Shown here: piece after piece, positions 4,378 through 5,900 of the stretch
How the letters are laid out: every line of letters begins with the position of its first letter
How positions within the stretch are numbered: position 1 is the first letter of the stretch
Origin: Syntrophomonadaceae bacterium
Lineage (GTDB): Bacteria > Bacillota > Syntrophomonadia > Syntrophomonadales > Syntrophothermaceae
Length of the DNA stretch: 5,900 nucleotides
Assembly: GCA_029907055.1 (NCBI GenBank)
Contig: JARYMO010000101.1
Span: 1 to 5,900 of the forward strand
Direction of reading: 5' to 3'
Made by a program: the position numbers and the translations under genes
The notes under the pieces: generated by a model
Databases searched by the model: none
Told to the model about the DNA's origin: nothing
The model's input: only the letters and a program-made list of their open reading frames with translations

Positions 4378-5841
4378 ATGGTGGGAAGGGCAGGCGGTCG
4401 CCGGGTGCGACGGGGGCTGGCGGCGGTGACGGTGGCCATCGTTGTCCTGGTCCTGGCCGGCACGGCCTACGGCCTCAGCCAGTACCAGGCGGGTCGTTTT
4501 CCGGCCGGGGTGTGGCTGGGACCGGTGGCGGTGGGCGGCATGGACGGGGCCAGTGCCGCGCAGGCCATCCGTAATTGGGCGCAGGGACAGGCCGGGGAAT
4601 GCGTGCTGCTGGCACACGAGGAAGGACAGCTGGCCCTTGACCTGCAGGAGGCGGGCGTGGGCCTGGAGGTGGAGGCTGCGGTCAGGAGCGCGCTGGCTGA
4701 GGTATACGAGGGTGTGCCCTGGTGGCAGGTCGACTTCTGGCTGCACCCGCGGCCGGTGGGGGGGGCTCACTTCGATATCCCGCTGCGCTACGGGCGGGAG
4801 CAGTTCGCGCGCGCCCTGGCGCGGCTGCGGCCGGTGCTGGAGGAGCCGCCACGCGACGCGCGGGTGGAGTTCGTGCCCGGGCGAGGAGTGGTGGCCAACG
4901 CGGAGCGGCCCGGACGCACCATCGACGTGGCCGCCACCCTGCGCTCCGCGCCGCTGGTGCTGAGCGGGCCGCAGCTGGTCATCAGCGTGGCGACGGCGGC
5001 AGTAGAACCAACACTGCGCCAACGGGATTTCGCGGAGCTGGTGCTGCTGGGCGGGTTCAGCACCAGCTACCGCACCAGCAGCGCCGACCGGGCGGCCAAC
5101 GTGGAAACGGCGGCCGCGGCCTTGGATGGCGCCACACTGGCGCCCGGGCAGGAGTTCTCCTTCAACCACACCGTCGGCCCGCGGGTGGCTTCGGCGGGGT
5201 ACCTGCCGGCCAACGTCATCCAGAACAACGAGTTCGTGCTGGGCGTGGGCGGGGGAGTGTGCCAGGTGTCTTCCACGCTGTACAACGCCGTCCTGCTGGC
5301 CGGCCTGGAGATTGTCGAGCGCCACAACCACAGCGTGCTGGTCAGCTACGTGCCCAGCGGGCGGGACGCCACCGTCAATTACGGGCGCCAGGACCTGCGC
5401 TTCCGCAACAACACGGGAGGGCCCCTGTACGTCCGGACCGTCACCGCTGACCGCACCCTGACGGTGGAGGTGTACGGGCCGGCCACGGCGCTGCGGAGGG
5501 TGGAGATCGAGCGCCAGGTGGAAAGGACCATCCCCTTCCCGGTGGTACGCCGCAGTGACCCCACCCTGCCCGCGGGCCGCGAAACGGTCAAGCAGAAAGG
5601 GGTGCCGGGGCAGGTGGTGCACACCTGGCGGGTGTTCCTGGACGACTCCGGGCGCGAAGTGGCGCGCGAGGACCTGGGGCGCAGCTCGTACAACCCCATG
5701 CCCAAGATCATCCTCGAGGGTCCACCGCTGCCAGCCCCGGCTCCGGCAGGCCCAGCCGCCGTCGAGGCGGAGCCGGCGCAGGAGGGGACGCCCGCAGCGC
5801 CGGCGGTGAGCGCCACCGGCACAGAGGGGCAGGTACAGTGA
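4378..5841 (+). CDS. VanW family protein with G5 domain, membrane-anchored
   Basis: Predicted cell-envelope protein of 487 residues. A positively charged N-terminus (RAGGRRVRR) is followed by one hydrophobic segment (about 14-33), reading as a signal anchor with the rest outside the membrane. Residues about 45-210 resemble the YoaR-like putative peptidoglycan-binding region usual ahead of VanW domains. The VanW domain spans about 227-352, from GGFSTSYRTSSADRAANV through PGQEFSFNHTVGPR and the hallmark GGGVCQVSSTLYNAVLLAGL (291-310) to VNYGRQDLRFRNN. A G5 domain follows (about 372-449), with IPFPVVRRSDPTLPAG and VKQKGVPGQVVHTWRVF. The last 38 residues are low-complexity Pro/Ala/Glu. VanW is named from a vancomycin-resistance cluster, but its biochemical role is unsettled, and this gene lacks van-type neighbours (no ligase or dehydrogenase), so resistance should not be inferred. 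G5 domains are thought to bind sugars or peptidoglycan. An intact frame crosses a G8 run at 4758-4765. Its stop overlaps a probable downstream start. Confidence 0.93.
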   Translation: MVGRAGGRRVRRGLAAVTVAIVVLVLAGTAYGLSQYQAGRFPAGVWLGPVAVGGMDGASAAQAIRNWAQGQAGECVLLAHEEGQLALDLQEAGVGLEVEAAVRSALAEVYEGVPWWQVDFWLHPRPVGGAHFDIPLRYGREQFARALARLRPVLEEPPRDARVEFVPGRGVVANAERPGRTIDVAATLRSAPLVLSGPQLVISVATAAVEPTLRQRDFAELVLLGGFSTSYRTSSADRAANVETAAAALDGATLAPGQEFSFNHTVGPRVASAGYLPANVIQNNEFVLGVGGGVCQVSSTLYNAVLLAGLEIVERHNHSVLVSYVPSGRDATVNYGRQDLRFRNNTGGPLYVRTVTADRTLTVEVYGPATALRRVEIERQVERTIPFPVVRRSDPTLPAGRETVKQKGVPGQVVHTWRVFLDDSGREVAREDLGRSSYNPMPKIILEGPPLPAPAPAGPAAVEAEPAQEGTPAAPAVSATGTEGQVQ

Positions 5842-5900
5842 ACGCTTCCCGGTACGGTCACCGTTGGAGGAACGGCGCGCGACCGGGCGCGGAGCAGGGG
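5838..5900 (+). CDS. Possible start of a downstream gene, truncated by the window end
   Basis: GTG 5838 overlaps the VanW stop as GTGA (5838-5841) and opens a frame of 21 codons without a stop to the window edge, beginning MNASRYGHRWRNG. A GAGGGG site (5824-5829) lies 8 nt upstream, at a good SD distance. The 4-nt overlap is typical of translationally coupled operon genes. The visible residues are basic and match nothing I recognise. No better start occurs in the last 60 bases: the only alternative is TTG 5864, and GGAGG at 5866-5870 has no start codon after it in the window. An open frame this short is weak evidence in G+C-rich DNA. Confidence 0.45.
   Translation, partial: MNASRYGHRWRNGARPGAEQG

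Noticed and set aside
4319..4429. 36-codon ATG frame overlapping the VanW start, a possible leader peptide
   Set aside because: No ribosome site at proper distance, no regulatory codon run, and it ends inside the VanW gene by chance.
4345..5622. 425-codon open frame on the minus strand opposite the VanW/G5 gene
   Set aside because: Same composition artefact; the + strand protein has unmistakable VanW and G5 motifs.
4378..5841. Vancomycin-resistance function for the VanW protein
   Set aside because: The neighbours include no ligase, dehydrogenase or two-component genes of a van cluster; VanW domains are common in non-resistant Bacillota.
5854..5864. ACGGTCACCGT inverted repeat after the VanW stop
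   Set aside because: The arms are 5 bp around a single base, too short and too tight to call an operator or terminator, and there is no T-tract.

Overview
The window is a G+C-rich stretch (well above 60% by eye; not computed) with five readable genes and a probable sixth, all on the + strand. The gene order alaS - ireB - (aldo/keto reductase) - ruvX - DUF1292 is the conserved alaS-yrzL-yrrK-yrzB neighbourhood of Bacillota (Firmicutes). GTG and TTG starts, Shine-Dalgarno (SD) sequences close to AGGAGGTGA, an oligo-T intrinsic terminator and a sigma-A type promoter all fit that phylum. The high G+C, the ferredoxin-type reductase and the VanW/G5 protein suggest a high-G+C, probably anaerobic or thermophilic lineage (Symbiobacteriia, Limnochordia or Desulfotomaculia/Moorellia-like). 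That placement is inference; the sequence does not name a genus.

Layout. Positions 2-2107 hold the C-terminal four fifths of alanyl-tRNA synthetase; the window edge cuts off about 180 N-terminal residues. Positions 2158-2412 encode IreB (UPF0297), with a near-perfect SD, followed at 2421-2449 by a textbook intrinsic terminator. Positions 2471-3415 encode an aldo/keto reductase carrying a C-terminal two-[4Fe-4S] ferredoxin module, and ruvX (3420-3854) follows only 4 nt later. A strong candidate promoter overlaps the ruvX stop codon (TTGACA, 17-nt spacer, TAAGAT) and would drive the very acidic DUF1292 gene (3911-4219), which ends in a weaker terminator-like hairpin. After a 158-nt gap with some inverted-repeat structure comes a 487-residue membrane-anchored VanW/G5 cell-envelope protein (4378-5841). 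Its stop overlaps a plausible GTG start (5838) of another gene that runs off the window.

How the genes relate. AlaRS charges tRNA-Ala, and RuvX acts in 16S rRNA maturation and/or Holliday-junction processing. IreB is a substrate of the PASTA-type Ser/Thr kinase that monitors the cell wall, and VanW/G5 proteins act at the wall. The block therefore mixes translation housekeeping with envelope homeostasis, as is usual for this locus. The unusual points are the ferredoxin-linked reductase between ireB and ruvX, the terminator just upstream of it, and the dyad-overlapped promoter in front of the DUF1292 gene. I found no CRISPR array, mobile element, tRNA or rRNA, and no clearly new defence or mobile system; this is mostly an ordinary core region with a few regulatory points of interest.
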